A stretch of 64,000 bases of DNA from positions 1 through 64,000 of the IMG/VR virus record IMGVR_UViG_3300009034_000002; one strand, given 5' to 3'. Below the pieces are notes generated by a model, which had not been told where the DNA came from, did not search any database, and was given only the letters and a program-made list of their open reading frames with translations. This stretch comes from a virus. Both the position numbers and the translations under genes were made by a program. Of the stretch, positions 1 to 8,048 are shown one piece after another (within the stretch, counting starts at the first letter, position 1; each line of letters starts with the position of its first letter).

Positions 1-617
<617 letters not shown>

Positions 618-621
<4 letters not shown>

Positions 622-764
622 TTCGTTACCTCCTTTACAGGCTGCTTCCTTCTTAATATAATTTGTGTCTTACTATTTTTACAATTTTGATTAACACATA
701 ATTTCTTGCCAAATTGAGGATGAAATTCAAGTGTGAAATTCTCACAAGATTTACAATACTCCAT
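618..764 (-). CDS. Small zinc-ribbon-like protein, 48 aa
   Basis: A 48-residue ORF beginning MEYCKSCENF, with a CxxC near the N-terminus and CVNQNC at 23-28, a pattern suggesting one zinc site. GGGAGGT lies about 9 nt before the ATG, and the TGA overlaps the next ATG. A longer ORF in another frame over 653-865 lacks these signals and overlaps its neighbour badly, so I take this frame as the real gene. Function unknown; it may be a nucleic-acid or protein-binding ribbon. Confidence 0.65.
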
Positions 765-810
765 TTCAATAGCACCTCCCTTTCCCAATCATCGAATATC
801 TCATTTATCT

Positions 811-1173
811 TTACTTGTAACATAGGTACAATATAGCTATAACAGCTGCACCATACAGCATACAATGTATAACCCTTTGCAAGACAGGTCTAATATCTAT
901 GACTTGAGGCATACTACTATACCCATGTATCATAATACGCTCTTTCTTCATTAATCTATTAATCATTTCCCTCCATCCTAACTTTTTCTTTTTATCCATA
1001 TCCCCTACCCTCACTTGTAAAATTTTGCAATCTATCCACGGAGGAAACACGTCACAGGATTCTATAATCCTTCTTGCTTGCAATGATTTGCCTAAGAAGT
1101 CTGTAGATTTATAGGTCACAACAATATATTTACCTAAATCAAAAGTACTGCCTTTTCCATAAGTCTTGCACAT
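811..1173 (-). CDS. Hypothetical protein with C-terminal membrane segment
   Basis: Unrecognised 120-residue protein. The last 20 or so residues (MLYGAAVIAILYLCYK) are hydrophobic and would anchor it in a membrane with the N-terminus inside. The first 50 residues are a compact mixed region, followed by a lysine-rich stretch at DMDKKKK where an internal ATG also occurs. GGAGG precedes the chosen ATG. Function unknown. Confidence 0.6.
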   Translation of the reverse strand: MCKTYGKGSTFDLGKYIVVTYKSTDFLGKSLQARRIIESCDVFPPWIDCKILQVRVGDMDKKKKLGWREMINRLMKKERIMIHGYSSMPQVIDIRPVLQRVIHCMLYGAAVIAILYLCYK

Positions 1174-1197
1174 TAATTATAACCTCCAACTCAATAA

Positions 1198-1260
1198 TTA
1201 CTTATGCTTCCTTCTGCGGAGCCACTTTTTACGTTTACCCCTTGTCTTCCAAACTGGCAT
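1198..1260 (-). CDS. Possible 20-aa highly basic micropeptide
   Basis: A 20-codon ORF (MPVWKTRGKRKK, then WLRRRKHK) fills the gap between two genes. It has AGGTGAG just before the ATG. More than half the residues are K, R or H, so if made it would bind nucleic acid or acidic surfaces. The only support is the ribosome site and the neat fit into the gap, so this is tentative. Confidence 0.3.
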   Translation of the reverse strand: MPVWKTRGKRKKWLRRRKHK

Positions 1261-1268
1261 AATCTCAC

Positions 1269-1877
1269 CTAAATACGAAACATCCTTTTAGTTTTCTCAT
1301 AGTGATTCCTATCGCAATCTTGCTGAATTTCCGCGGCCCACTCCATATAACGCATTATATCCTCTCGCTCCCACTCGGAATATGATCTGCCCGAGTCGTC
1401 CTGTAAGGGAACAACCTTTTCAATTCTGTCTCTTGATATACGTGGTGGTTCTGATGGTCGGTGAACTCTACACCCAACAATCCTGTTCCTCATAATCCTC
1501 CACCACCTTTCCAACTCGTTGGATTCCTCATAATAATTCACATCACAATTCCACTGCATTTCTGCAGCGAGTATCATGTACTCCACCAAATCCTCTCGCT
1601 CCTGTTCAGAGTACACTCTACTCGAACAATCCTCAAACGGGATAGCGTTCTGCATCCTGTCCCTGGTCAAAACCGACGACTTCTCCGGAACGTTCTCCTT
1701 ACATTGGGCGCAAATTTTATCTAACTCATCATCGAGATTGCATTCACAACAGCTCCAAACATCATCCAATTTTCTTTTTCCGTAATGGCCTTGGCCTTCC
1801 GGGAGAGGCCTTGCATGAGTTACAGGACATATTTCACAACCTTGCCTTTTAATTATATCATACCATGTTTCTCTCAT
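1269..1877 (-). CDS. Cys-rich protein with internally duplicated C-terminal half
   Basis: Unrecognised 202-residue protein. Residues 1-70 contain GCEICP, CCEC and CAQC, consistent with one or two zinc ribbons. The rest is a tandem duplication of about 47 residues: copy 1 starts RDRMQNAIPFED and copy 2 starts RDRIEKVVPLQD, each followed by YSExEREDxxxYM, an AAE motif and a Cys-Asp-x-N-x-YE ending. The repeats have diverged to roughly half identity, so the duplication is not recent. Function unknown. Confidence 0.65.
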   Translation of the reverse strand: MRETWYDIIKRQGCEICPVTHARPLPEGQGHYGKRKLDDVWSCCECNLDDELDKICAQCKENVPEKSSVLTRDRMQNAIPFEDCSSRVYSEQEREDLVEYMILAAEMQWNCDVNYYEESNELERWWRIMRNRIVGCRVHRPSEPPRISRDRIEKVVPLQDDSGRSYSEWEREDIMRYMEWAAEIQQDCDRNHYEKTKRMFRI

Positions 1878-1908
1878 CTTGTTCTCCTTCTTACTAGGTA
1901 TAACTCTC

Positions 1909-2091
1909 TTACTCTACCTCCTTCAGTGCGCCATTGCCAACGCAAACAATCTTCTCAATATGAATTATTCTAATCTTCTCCTCGCCGTAAACCTGAACTC
2001 CAATACTATCTTTATAAAATCTTATTGCTAGTCCACCTTTGCCATCTTTCAACAAGACAGGCCCATTACTTTCTATTTCATCTACTTTCAT
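1909..2091 (-). CDS. Hypothetical small protein, 60 aa
   Basis: Unrecognised 60-residue protein of mostly alternating polar and hydrophobic residues (GGLAIRFYKDSIGVQVY, then KIRIIHIEKIVCV), predicting a small all-beta fold. It lies in the same direction and close spacing as its neighbours. No domain or catalytic motif is visible. Confidence 0.55.
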   Translation of the reverse strand: MKVDEIESNGPVLLKDGKGGLAIRFYKDSIGVQVYGEEKIRIIHIEKIVCVGNGALKEVE

Positions 2092-2102
2092 GCTATCCCC
2101 TT

Positions 2103-2278
2103 CTATTTATTGATATAGTTAATTTCTTCTAGTATCTCAATCTCTTCTAGCTTCTGTTCAACAAGCCAAATTACAAGTTCTTTCAAACTACAATATGATC
2201 TCGCTTACCTGACAAATCAATTGCTTGTTTGGCTCTCTTTAGCTCTTCTAAACGATCTTTTATTTGCCATCTCTCCAT
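2103..2278 (-). pseudogene. Frameshifted small coiled-coil ORF
   Basis: An ATG at 2278 opens a frame of 31 residues (MERWQIKDRLEELKRAKQA and on) that stops at 2183. The -1 frame continues with LKELVIWLVEQKLEEIEILE and ends at 2103. Both pieces are charged helix of the same composition, so this looks like one gene of about 58 residues broken by a single-base change. No ribosome site and no classic slippery heptamer is visible, so decay or a sequence error is likelier than programmed shifting. Confidence 0.35.
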
Positions 2279-2294
2279 CAGTTCAACAGCCCCA

Positions 2295-2558
2295 TTAATA
2301 AATTCTGCCTACAATTAGCTTATTCCACATAGCCCAAAACTTATCGCCAAATGACTTCTTTTTGGAATAGTACTGGCACTTTCCATCTCTATTATCTACC
2401 TCTGGGTCCAGCTGTCTGTACGTATTAGCAAATGAGTTATCAGGTACATGTAAGGAACACCATTCTATTACATAGTAACCACAATCTTCACAATACTTCT
2501 TACCTGGTTTCTTTATCTTCGGTAAGTGTCTAGGTTCCCATGCGCTTCCTTTTGCCAT
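2295..2558 (-). CDS. Hypothetical zinc-ribbon-like protein, 87 aa
   Basis: Unrecognised 87-residue protein with CEDCGYY near residues 23-29 and two later cysteines (WCSLHV and GKCQYY), a spacing that could hold zinc. The N-terminus is basic and the C-terminus ends in an amphipathic stretch (FWAMWNKLIVGRIY). A good AGGAGGTGA ribosome site lies just before the ATG. Function unknown. Confidence 0.6.
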   Translation of the reverse strand: MAKGSAWEPRHLPKIKKPGKKYCEDCGYYVIEWCSLHVPDNSFANTYRQLDPEVDNRDGKCQYYSKKKSFGDKFWAMWNKLIVGRIY

Positions 2559-2594
2559 TCTAATTCACCTCCTATTTTTCCAGATTTCAACACA

Positions 2595-2753
2595 TCAAAT
2601 ATGATAAGCAGGATATTCTCTCAAACTGCCATTATCAAACCAAACGAAGAGAGTTCCATAATCAAATGGCAGGGCTTTGATCCTAAAGTAATACTTTACT
2701 TTCTTCAATACAATAACCCTACCTACGTCTTTGGGTATTAGTATTAGTTCCAT
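2595..2753 (-). CDS. Hypothetical small protein, 52 aa
   Basis: A 52-residue ORF (MELILIPKDVGRVIVLKK and on) fills the gap between two genes. It has AAAGG just before the ATG. Alternating hydrophobic residues suggest a small beta-sheet protein. No family recognised. Confidence 0.5.
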   Translation of the reverse strand: MELILIPKDVGRVIVLKKVKYYFRIKALPFDYGTLFVWFDNGSLREYPAYHI

Positions 2754-2759
2754 ACCTTT

Positions 2760-3023
2760 CTACCTCTTTAGCCTTCTCCGTCTAAGAAAGGCTTTCTTTG
2801 CTTCTAGCTTCGTATCGCAAATTGGAGATAAGTGTCTCTCCGCCTCCTCGCCAATTTTTATATCAGGTTTTATACATAAAAGGTCACTACCTGGTCCAGT
2901 CCAGTAACCATACGCCCACTTGTATGGCAGCGGACCGCCTCCACATCTCCAAAAGACTGGCTTTACTTGTAATCCCTTTTTAGCTAATTGTGTAAACATA
3001 GCCTTACCTGTACATCTTTTCAT
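2760..3023 (-). CDS. Hypothetical basic protein
   Basis: Unrecognised protein of 87 residues from the ATG at 3023; a TTG four codons upstream (3035) gives 91 residues, and neither start has a clear ribosome site. It contains scattered cysteines (RCTGK, WRCGGG, LLCIK, PICDT) and ends in a run of arginines and lysines. It follows a 58-residue gene whose stop is 18 nt upstream of this ATG. Function unknown. Confidence 0.5.
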   Translation of the reverse strand: MKRCTGKAMFTQLAKKGLQVKPVFWRCGGGPLPYKWAYGYWTGPGSDLLCIKPDIKIGEEAERHLSPICDTKLEAKKAFLRRRRLKR

Positions 3024-3041
3024 AACCACAGTCAAATGGCT

Positions 3042-3218
3042 CTACAATGGCTTTACTTCATATGTTGTAAGTAAAAGTTCATCTTGTTCTGTAAGTCTAT
3101 TAACATTGATATCGGTTGGATGCCACCTTGTCAGGTGTTCCGCATGTTGCTTCGTGCCAGCTTCCACTAAATAAACTTTACAAATAGTGATTATCTCTCG
3201 GACTTTAAATTTTGGCAT
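3042..3218 (-). CDS. Hypothetical small protein, 58 aa
   Basis: A 58-residue ORF (MPKFKVREIITICKVYLVE and on) with GTGAGG about 8 nt before the ATG, ending in TAG. It overlaps the preceding 48-residue ORF by 14 nt in another frame. The N-terminal half looks like beta strands, then comes a His-rich helix (KQHAEHLTRWH). No family recognised. Confidence 0.5.
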   Translation of the reverse strand: MPKFKVREIITICKVYLVEAGTKQHAEHLTRWHPTDINVNRLTEQDELLLTTYEVKPL

Positions 3219-3351
3219 GATCTACCTCACTTTTTGTATATCCTTTTGTGCGCCCCTTCTTCTTAGTTGACTTCTCAAGGAGTTCACCTCTGTTCCACCA
3301 AAAGCCTCCTACAAAATATGTTCTCCAATAAGTTGGTTTCCGATTAATCAT
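3205..3351 (-). CDS. Hypothetical small basic protein, 48 aa
   Basis: A 48-residue ORF starting MINRKPTYWRTYFVGG with AGGAGGTG about 11 nt before the ATG. The N-terminus is aromatic-rich and the C-terminal half is lysine-rich (EKSTKKKGRTKGYTK). It fits the leftward row of small genes and overlaps the next one by 14 nt. Function unknown. Confidence 0.45.
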   Translation of the reverse strand: MINRKPTYWRTYFVGGFWWNRGELLEKSTKKKGRTKGYTKSEVDHAKI

Positions 3352-3371
3352 CTCTTTACTTTTCACCTCCT

Positions 3372-3704
3372 TTAATCAACGGTAAACAATAGAACCGTTA
3401 CATGTTCCACATCATTAAAATCTGGATACGCCCTTTTCATAGCGTGTAACAATCCCTTCATATTGCGGCAGGCTCGGTCATGCTCAACCGCTAGCCACTC
3501 AGAAGGAATAAGTATAAATGGTATAAGAGCTAAACCTACAACTTGCCCGGTTGCAATTCTATATGAGGGATGATCCTCATAGCCAGTTTTAAATATTTCT
3601 AATGTGTCATTAAGTCTAGCTTGTTTAAACCATTTATCCCCTCTCCTGACCGTCATATTTAGTCCTTCTCGCAACTCTGGGTTTATAAATAAAAGTTTCA
3701 TCAT
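3372..3704 (-). CDS. ASCH/PUA-like small protein
   Basis: A 110-residue protein whose order of features resembles phage ASCH-domain proteins: a short hydrophobic strand (KLLFINPEL), a basic loop NMTVRRGDKWF, then 'lead-in' residues before an aliphatic strand (GQVVGLALIPFIL). ASCH domains are beta-barrel RNA- or nucleotide-binding modules; no catalytic activity can be read here. The start is MM: GGGAGG is 3 nt from the first ATG and 6 nt from the second, so translation probably begins at 3701. The family call is tentative. Confidence 0.45.
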   Translation of the reverse strand: MMKLLFINPELREGLNMTVRRGDKWFKQARLNDTLEIFKTGYEDHPSYRIATGQVVGLALIPFILIPSEWLAVEHDRACRNMKGLLHAMKRAYPDFNDVEHVTVLLFTVD

Positions 3705-3737
3705 AAGCCTCCCATATTGTTTTTTTAAACTATCTCC

Positions 3738-4034
3738 CTATATCCATTCCTCTCCTCGATCTTCAAACTCCTTCTTACATTCTTGATAGCGTTTTAAACC
3801 CATTTCTTCAAGTTTGAAATAATCAAGTTTTAGATCTCTTGAAAGTCTATAACTTTGATGAATAATATCAGCTAATTCAGTTTCAATAAACTCTAAAGAA
3901 GCATCCAGCCTATCCGTTTGACGAATATATTGAGTAATAGCTCCTGCAAGATTGCCAAACTGTCTGGCCATTAAAGCAATTCTTAATAGAAGTTTTCTCT
4001 CGTCAATAATATTATTCACTTCCTTTATCTTCAA
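3738..4034 (-). CDS. All-helical protein, possibly MazG-like
   Basis: A 98-residue, almost wholly helical protein. The segment IETELADIIHQSYRLSRDL followed by LGLKRYQECKKEFEDRG resembles the second half of MazG-type NTP pyrophosphohydrolases, in which an E-x-x-D pair binds Mg2+. The usual upstream EExxE metal motif is not clear, so it could be an inactive relative or an unrelated helical bundle. It overlaps the preceding gene by 23 nt. Confidence 0.4.
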   Translation of the reverse strand: MKIKEVNNIIDERKLLLRIALMARQFGNLAGAITQYIRQTDRLDASLEFIETELADIIHQSYRLSRDLKLDYFKLEEMGLKRYQECKKEFEDRGEEWI

Positions 4035-4425
4035 TGACTATTTTCTTCACATCCCAAAAAGAAGTCAACCTTCCTAAATGAATCCACATTGGATCACATT
4101 CACACTTCTGGCAACCTTTTGGTTTTGGAATATGAACAATTCCCGACGTGAAGATTTCCTCAGAATCATAGCCTGGTAACGTAAGGACATAACCAATATC
4201 ACAATCCAGGTTCTCGTCAAAATCAGGGTCTTCCCATTCATACGTCCAAAAGATTTTAACTCTGGAACCAGGACCTACCTTTTCAGCGTCACATTCTGTT
4301 TTTGACCAATCTTCTTCAAAATCAACGGTATACTCTCGCCTAACTATTATGCCACAAGAAAACAAGACATCCTCTATGAGTTCCTTCATGTCTTTATTGT
4401 TACAAAAATTTGCAACCGGTTTCAT
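4012..4425 (-). CDS. Hypothetical protein, 137 aa
   Basis: Unrecognised acidic protein. Residues 25-80 alternate acidic and hydrophobic residues (VDFEEDWSKTECDAE, then KIFWTYEWEDPDFDEN), and a CQKCECDP cluster occurs near residue 103-109. The context is a leftward operon of small genes. No motif assigns a function. Confidence 0.55.
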   Translation of the reverse strand: MKPVANFCNNKDMKELIEDVLFSCGIIVRREYTVDFEEDWSKTECDAEKVGPGSRVKIFWTYEWEDPDFDENLDCDIGYVLTLPGYDSEEIFTSGIVHIPKPKGCQKCECDPMWIHLGRLTSFWDVKKIVIEDKGSE

Positions 4426-4468
4426 GACTTAGATTCCTCCTCTTCTGTCTAACATCATCAAGTATAAT

Positions 4469-4660
4469 CTATCTCACCCGACTCTTCCTAGAGATGTGGA
4501 TTTCCTTTAATCGATCATATAGTAATTCTAAACTGACTTTAGTATCAGAATCTTCCAATGTAGTCCAACCACGCACAGAATCTGCCCGATACAAAGCCAG
4601 GTGTGCCACTATACCTATGTAAAGAATTACCGCTACTCCTAAAATCCAAAGTTCAAACAT
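4469..4660 (-). CDS. Small membrane protein, 63 aa
   Basis: One strongly hydrophobic segment at residues 3-24 (LWILGVAVILYIGIVAHLAL) followed by a charged tail of about 38 residues ending in RKSRVR. This suggests a single-pass inner-membrane protein with the basic tail in the cytoplasm. It is followed by another small membrane ORF, a pairing common in phage early regions. Function unknown. Confidence 0.55.
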   Translation of the reverse strand: MFELWILGVAVILYIGIVAHLALYRADSVRGWTTLEDSDTKVSLELLYDRLKEIHISRKSRVR

Positions 4661-4680
4661 AAACTCTCCTTTATGGATTT

Positions 4681-4824
4681 TTAATTTATTTTTCGTATTA
4701 TTCGTATTATTCGTATTATCTTTTCTACAGTCAAAATAATAGCGCCGGCAACAGCAAAGGCAAATTTTTCATACCACGTCCATTCCGCATAGTCCTTGAG
4801 CACTCTACGGGCTTCATTTTTCAT
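4681..4824 (-). CDS. Small membrane protein, 47 aa, with R-I-I repeats
   Basis: A 47-residue ORF preceded by AAGGAGG 5 nt before the ATG. A hydrophobic segment FAFAVAGAIILTV follows an amphipathic N-terminus, and the C-terminus is three copies of IIR encoded by a 9-bp DNA repeat. It probably lies at or in the membrane. Function unknown. Confidence 0.5.
   Translation of the reverse strand: MKNEARRVLKDYAEWTWYEKFAFAVAGAIILTVEKIIRIIRIIRKIN
4694..4719 (+). repeat. 9-bp tandem repeat (CGTATTATT) x 2.9
   Basis: CGTATTATT occurs almost three times without interruption inside the 3' end of a 47-residue ORF. Its length is a multiple of three, so copy changes would keep the frame and only alter the number of Ile-Ile-Arg units. 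Confidence 0.85.
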
Positions 4825-4864
4825 AATACCTCCTTCAAGGATAGTTCTAAACTATCACTTTTAT

Positions 4865-5056
4865 TTAATCTAATGCCCAGTCGTTTTCTAACTCTGCTTT
4901 AGTAAGCACAAATCCTTTACGCGACACTTGTATAAGGATCTTGTCATTATGATAAATCCTTAATATACTTCCAAACTGACTTCCATACTTTGCTACATGC
5001 CATTCTAACGCACGTGGACTGGTCTCTTTACATTTTATATGACATCCTTCCCACAT
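4865..5056 (-). CDS. Hypothetical small protein, 63 aa
   Basis: Unrecognised 63-residue protein beginning MWEGCHIKCKETSPRALEWH. The middle looks like a beta hairpin (SILRIYHNDKILIQVSRKGF) and the end is acidic. The ATG follows GAAAGGAG. Nothing suggests a specific role. Confidence 0.5.
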   Translation of the reverse strand: MWEGCHIKCKETSPRALEWHVAKYGSQFGSILRIYHNDKILIQVSRKGFVLTKAELENDWALD

Positions 5057-5083
5057 TTAGCTTGGCTCCTTTCTATGTTCATT

Positions 5084-5329
5084 CTAGCTTCCATCTGGAC
5101 TAACTGAAGATCGTCGAAGTAGAAACTTCGGACATTCCCAAACAGGTAATGTTAAATCCTCTGCAAGACAAACAGCATAAACCAAATTGGCAATGCGGCA
5201 CTTCTTTTCTGGAACATCGTTTGGATCAAACCTAGCACAGCTATAGCATAAACAATGGGTTCTATGTTTGCCTTTGAGTTCCGTTCTTACCCAAACCTTC
5301 TTTCTGTGGTGTTCATACTCTTCAAACAT
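5084..5329 (-). CDS. Cys-rich hypothetical phage protein, 81 aa
   Basis: The protein has cysteines at HCLCYSCARF, KKCRIAN, AVCLAE and WECPKF. This spacing resembles small phage proteins annotated only as hypothetical, in which the cysteines probably bind zinc. GGAGG lies just before the ATG. It follows the amidotransferase gene by 9 nt. Confidence 0.6.
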   Translation of the reverse strand: MFEEYEHHRKKVWVRTELKGKHRTHCLCYSCARFDPNDVPEKKCRIANLVYAVCLAEDLTLPVWECPKFLLRRSSVSPDGS

Positions 5330-5338
5330 AATTACCTC

Positions 5339-6073
5339 CTATTTAGACTTTTTTTTCAAAAACATTTCCAGAGCAGCTTGTTTAATACATTTGGTATATC
5401 TCGACCACATACCTTCTTTCTTACAATAACTTCGTACTTTCTTGATGTTGTCATCCTTTACTAAATGATGCTCACATCCTATGCACTTCTTAATAATCCT
5501 TTTGTGTCGCCTAAGACTGGATTCCTTGCACATATTAACAAAGTTTTTGAATATTACCGAGCCGCATTTACTAAGTTCCGGATGAAACTGAACACCATAT
5601 ATGGGTAATGTTTCATGTTTTATGCCGGCAATTTGGCAACGATGTGTCTTGGCTATAATCATGAAACGTTTAGGCTTCGTCAAAATACTATCTCTATGAA
5701 ACATCCATACCACTTCGGTCTTATTCAGTTCTTTAAAGAGTGGAACGTGTACTATCATGGATACATCAACATAGCCATACTCAGCCCTTATTCCAACATG
5801 GCTGTGATGCATAACTGCAACCAATTGAGCACCTAAACAAATACCCAATACCGGAACATTTAATTTAAAAATTTTATGGTCAATCAAATGAGGTTGAACA
5901 CTTGGAATATCACCAAGACTACCGGACAGGATGAGTCCTGCAACGTGATGTGTATTTGACAAAGGTGCAACTGGGTCAACAATCATAGGTTTTCCGCCTG
6001 CATGAAAAACTCGTTCTGCTACTAATTGTGCATAAACATTTGCAAAGTTTAAGACCAAAATATGTTTCTGCAT
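5339..6073 (-). CDS. Class I glutamine amidotransferase (GuaA/GuaAA-like)
   Basis: Residues 1-185 form a triad glutamine amidotransferase: GLILSGS oxyanion-strand region, nucleophile elbow GICLGAQ with the catalytic Cys, and GVQFHPELS with catalytic His and Glu. The overall order matches the amidotransferase part of GMP synthase, which archaea encode as a separate subunit. No ATP-pyrophosphatase domain follows; instead there is a basic tail of about 60 residues with several cysteines and lysines. It would release ammonia from glutamine for a partner synthetase that is not identified here. It starts 13 nt after the MttB-like gene, so the two are probably co-expressed. The exact substrate is not readable. 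Confidence 0.82.
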   Translation of the reverse strand: MQKHILVLNFANVYAQLVAERVFHAGGKPMIVDPVAPLSNTHHVAGLILSGSLGDIPSVQPHLIDHKIFKLNVPVLGICLGAQLVAVMHHSHVGIRAEYGYVDVSMIVHVPLFKELNKTEVVWMFHRDSILTKPKRFMIIAKTHRCQIAGIKHETLPIYGVQFHPELSKCGSVIFKNFVNMCKESSLRRHKRIIKKCIGCEHHLVKDDNIKKVRSYCKKEGMWSRYTKCIKQAALEMFLKKKSK

Positions 6074-6086
6074 ACTAGGCCACCAA

Positions 6087-7271
6087 TTAAGACCAATCCC
6101 AACACATTATATTTTGAGTAGTATGGTAGTCTTCCATATAATTTGGATCACTGCCTTTCCTAATAATTACATCACATGCTTGTTTATCTTCGGGTATTAC
6201 AATCTCCCCTTCCTCTTTACCAAGTTTGTTCCTTTCCGCTTCGACATCTAAAACCAACTTTTGAAACGAAAAGAAATTTGTGTTGTGTGTAGTACCAAAA
6301 GCGTGTCGCATCATATGGAATCCAACATGTCGCAAGAAAGCCCTACACTTTATTCCCTCTTCAAGTGATTCGGAATTTAAGTATGGCTGATGAGTACTAC
6401 CTGCAGACTGCATAGCTGGAAGTTTGGTTACCTCCATATTTAGATGTGCCATCGCTGCATTCATCATTGCGTGCTGTATTGATCCAAACATCATATAATA
6501 ATTCTTCGTGGGACAAGGAAAACCATAGTGAATACAAGTTACCTCCGGGCAGACCGTCTGAGCGACAACAATCATAAACAAGACTTCGGCATGGCAAAGA
6601 GTGAGAAGGCCCTCTGGCGTCTGCGGTGCGTTTGTCCCAGACATAGGCATAGTACTTAAACCCAGGTTAGCACCTAATCTTGCACTCCTAACAATGCCGC
6701 CCATCTTTTCTGGGATTTCAGTCAGCGGTGACTCAACGCCACAAAAGATATGAACCCAATCCGGACTAACAAATTGACTTACCTCTTTATCACCCATCTC
6801 TGCCATCGAAATACCTTTCAGGAAGTCATTTGGCAGGTTATCATGCATTATTCGAGCCATTCTATACAGGTTACCATTTGGCACTCCAATTGGGGTATGG
6901 CTAAATTTAATTACATCGGTATTATTAGCAATATAATCTACCGCCCATTTTAGATCTGTATAAGTCGCTGGACGAACTTCCTGATTTATAAAATAACCTT
7001 CTTCATGTATAGCAGGCTTCTCTTCAATCAATTGTAATCGACCACCAAGCCCAAAGGAGTTTCTGCCCGGATCAACTTTCAGTTTCTTTGGCGCTCGGTC
7101 TATACATTCCTGCGTATAATCTTTCAGTATATGGATGTGCCCCGTTTTCTCATCGTAGCCGGCCATACCAGTACCTTCTAAGATAGTTCTAATGTCCTTT
7201 GAGAACAGTTTGAAGCCTGCCTCTTCAAGGACTTTCTTTGCGTTACTGTGAATCCTTTCGTACGTTTGCAC
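6087..7271 (-). CDS. MttB/MtgB-superfamily corrinoid methyltransferase homologue, without pyrrolysine
   Basis: A 394-residue protein matching the trimethylamine/glycine-betaine methyltransferase superfamily: N-terminal IHSNAKKVLEEAGFKLFS, the EVRPATYTDLKWAVDYI segment, the STMPMSGTNAPQTPEGLL barrel motif, and the late HAFGTTHNTNFFSFQKLVLDVEAE block. These TIM-barrel enzymes move a methyl group from a methylamine or betaine to a corrinoid protein. Pyrrolysine members have an in-frame amber codon; this frame has none and ends in TAA, so it belongs with the MtgB-type branch. It is shorter than typical members (about 470-500). It starts with GTG behind GGAG. No corrinoid protein is visible nearby, so activity may depend on the host or have changed. 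Confidence 0.82.
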   Translation of the reverse strand: MQTYERIHSNAKKVLEEAGFKLFSKDIRTILEGTGMAGYDEKTGHIHILKDYTQECIDRAPKKLKVDPGRNSFGLGGRLQLIEEKPAIHEEGYFINQEVRPATYTDLKWAVDYIANNTDVIKFSHTPIGVPNGNLYRMARIMHDNLPNDFLKGISMAEMGDKEVSQFVSPDWVHIFCGVESPLTEIPEKMGGIVRSARLGANLGLSTMPMSGTNAPQTPEGLLTLCHAEVLFMIVVAQTVCPEVTCIHYGFPCPTKNYYMMFGSIQHAMMNAAMAHLNMEVTKLPAMQSAGSTHQPYLNSESLEEGIKCRAFLRHVGFHMMRHAFGTTHNTNFFSFQKLVLDVEAERNKLGKEEGEIVIPEDKQACDVIIRKGSDPNYMEDYHTTQNIMCWDWS

Positions 7272-7275
7272 TTGG

Positions 7276-7428
7276 CTACTCCGCTAACGACTTACAAAGT
7301 GTTACGAACTCCTGTTTCGTCTTTACCTTCTTAACAACCTCTTCTAACCTGTCACCAACCCAAGCTTGTAGATAAGCCTTGTGTTTTACAAGTTCTTTTA
7401 TTTGTTTTGTGTCACAATGCTTTTCCAT
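7276..7428 (-). CDS. Small helical protein, 50 aa
   Basis: A lysine-rich helical protein (MEKHCDTKQIKELVKHKA and on). I chose the ATG at 7428 because GGAGGG lies 6 nt upstream; a longer frame reaches 7464 but overlaps the previous gene more deeply. It ends in TAG 4 nt before the GTG of the MttB-like gene. Function unknown. Confidence 0.5.
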   Translation of the reverse strand: MEKHCDTKQIKELVKHKAYLQAWVGDRLEEVVKKVKTKQEFVTLCKSLAE

Positions 7429-7765
7429 CTTTTCCCTCCATAAAGTTTTTAATTTCTTTAGCAATAATGTTAGCCTCTTCGTATGCCTGTTCGCCTTTTG
7501 ATCGGCTTTTCAAAAGAAACTTCACTGGTGACATAGCACAATCCGTCAACACAAGAACATCCCAGGTGAACCCAACATGGCAGGCATCACAATAATAAAG
7601 TAAAATGGGTAGATTATTAAGAAGATGAACATCCGCCCGAAAATAAATCGTAAAAGGTTTTACCCCATGGCCACGACAACTATTTTCTGTCTTTAGACCC
7701 GGGATTTCATTTATAGCATCACACAACCGGATACATTCGTTTTCCATATTATCATCATAATCCAT
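7412..7765 (-). CDS. Phage protein with NECIRLCDAIN / CRGHG motif
   Basis: A 117-residue protein with the sequence ENECIRLCDAINEIPGL followed by TENSCRGHG, a combination seen in small phage proteins of unknown function. The Cys and His residues could bind a metal. The related CCGHG proteins at 7755-8048 and 14266-14583 have a similar layout: a helix containing Cys, then S-C-x-G-H, then a beta strand. It overlaps the upstream gene by 11 nt. Function unknown. Confidence 0.6.
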   Translation of the reverse strand: MDYDDNMENECIRLCDAINEIPGLKTENSCRGHGVKPFTIYFRADVHLLNNLPILLYYCDACHVGFTWDVLVLTDCAMSPVKFLLKSRSKGEQAYEEANIIAKEIKNFMEGKDGKAL

Positions 7766-8048
7766 ACAGAAAGAACCACCCCTGTCCTTTAACGGAGTTA
7801 ATCATTTTATCAACTACCTTATCAACCTTTCTTGCAACCTTATAATCAGGACAAATTATAAGCTCCCTCCCATCCTCAAGTACGATATTTCCAGGACGTT
7901 TCCCATGGCCACAGCATGAAGCAACCGTCTTAATGCCTTTCCGATTCAAAGCTAATACCAATTCCGAAATACATCGATCCACATTATATAGCTTGCCTGA
8001 CGAACTTACTAATACAGTATCTCCCCATTTACACATTTCCGTAAACAC
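7755..8048 (-). CDS. CCGHG-motif phage protein
   Basis: A 97-residue protein with DRCISELVLALNRKGIKTV, ASCCGHGKRPGNI and LEDGRELIIC. It is a paralogue of the protein at 14266-14583, sharing the Cys-helix, CCGH and DGR elements in the same order. The conserved Cys-Cys-x-His suggests metal binding. It may be regulatory or an enzyme, but no reaction is known. Its end overlaps the next gene by 11 nt. Confidence 0.6.
   Translation of the reverse strand: MFTEMCKWGDTVLVSSSGKLYNVDRCISELVLALNRKGIKTVASCCGHGKRPGNIVLEDGRELIICPDYKVARKVDKVVDKMINSVKGQGWFFLYGL

Noticed and set aside
653-865. 70-codon minus-strand ORF
   Set aside because: It overlaps the neighbour gene, has no ribosome site, and a better-supported small zinc-ribbon ORF occupies 618-764 in another frame.
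6087-7271. Pyrrolysine (amber) codon in the MttB-like gene
   Set aside because: The frame is uninterrupted and ends with TAA; no in-frame TAG is present.
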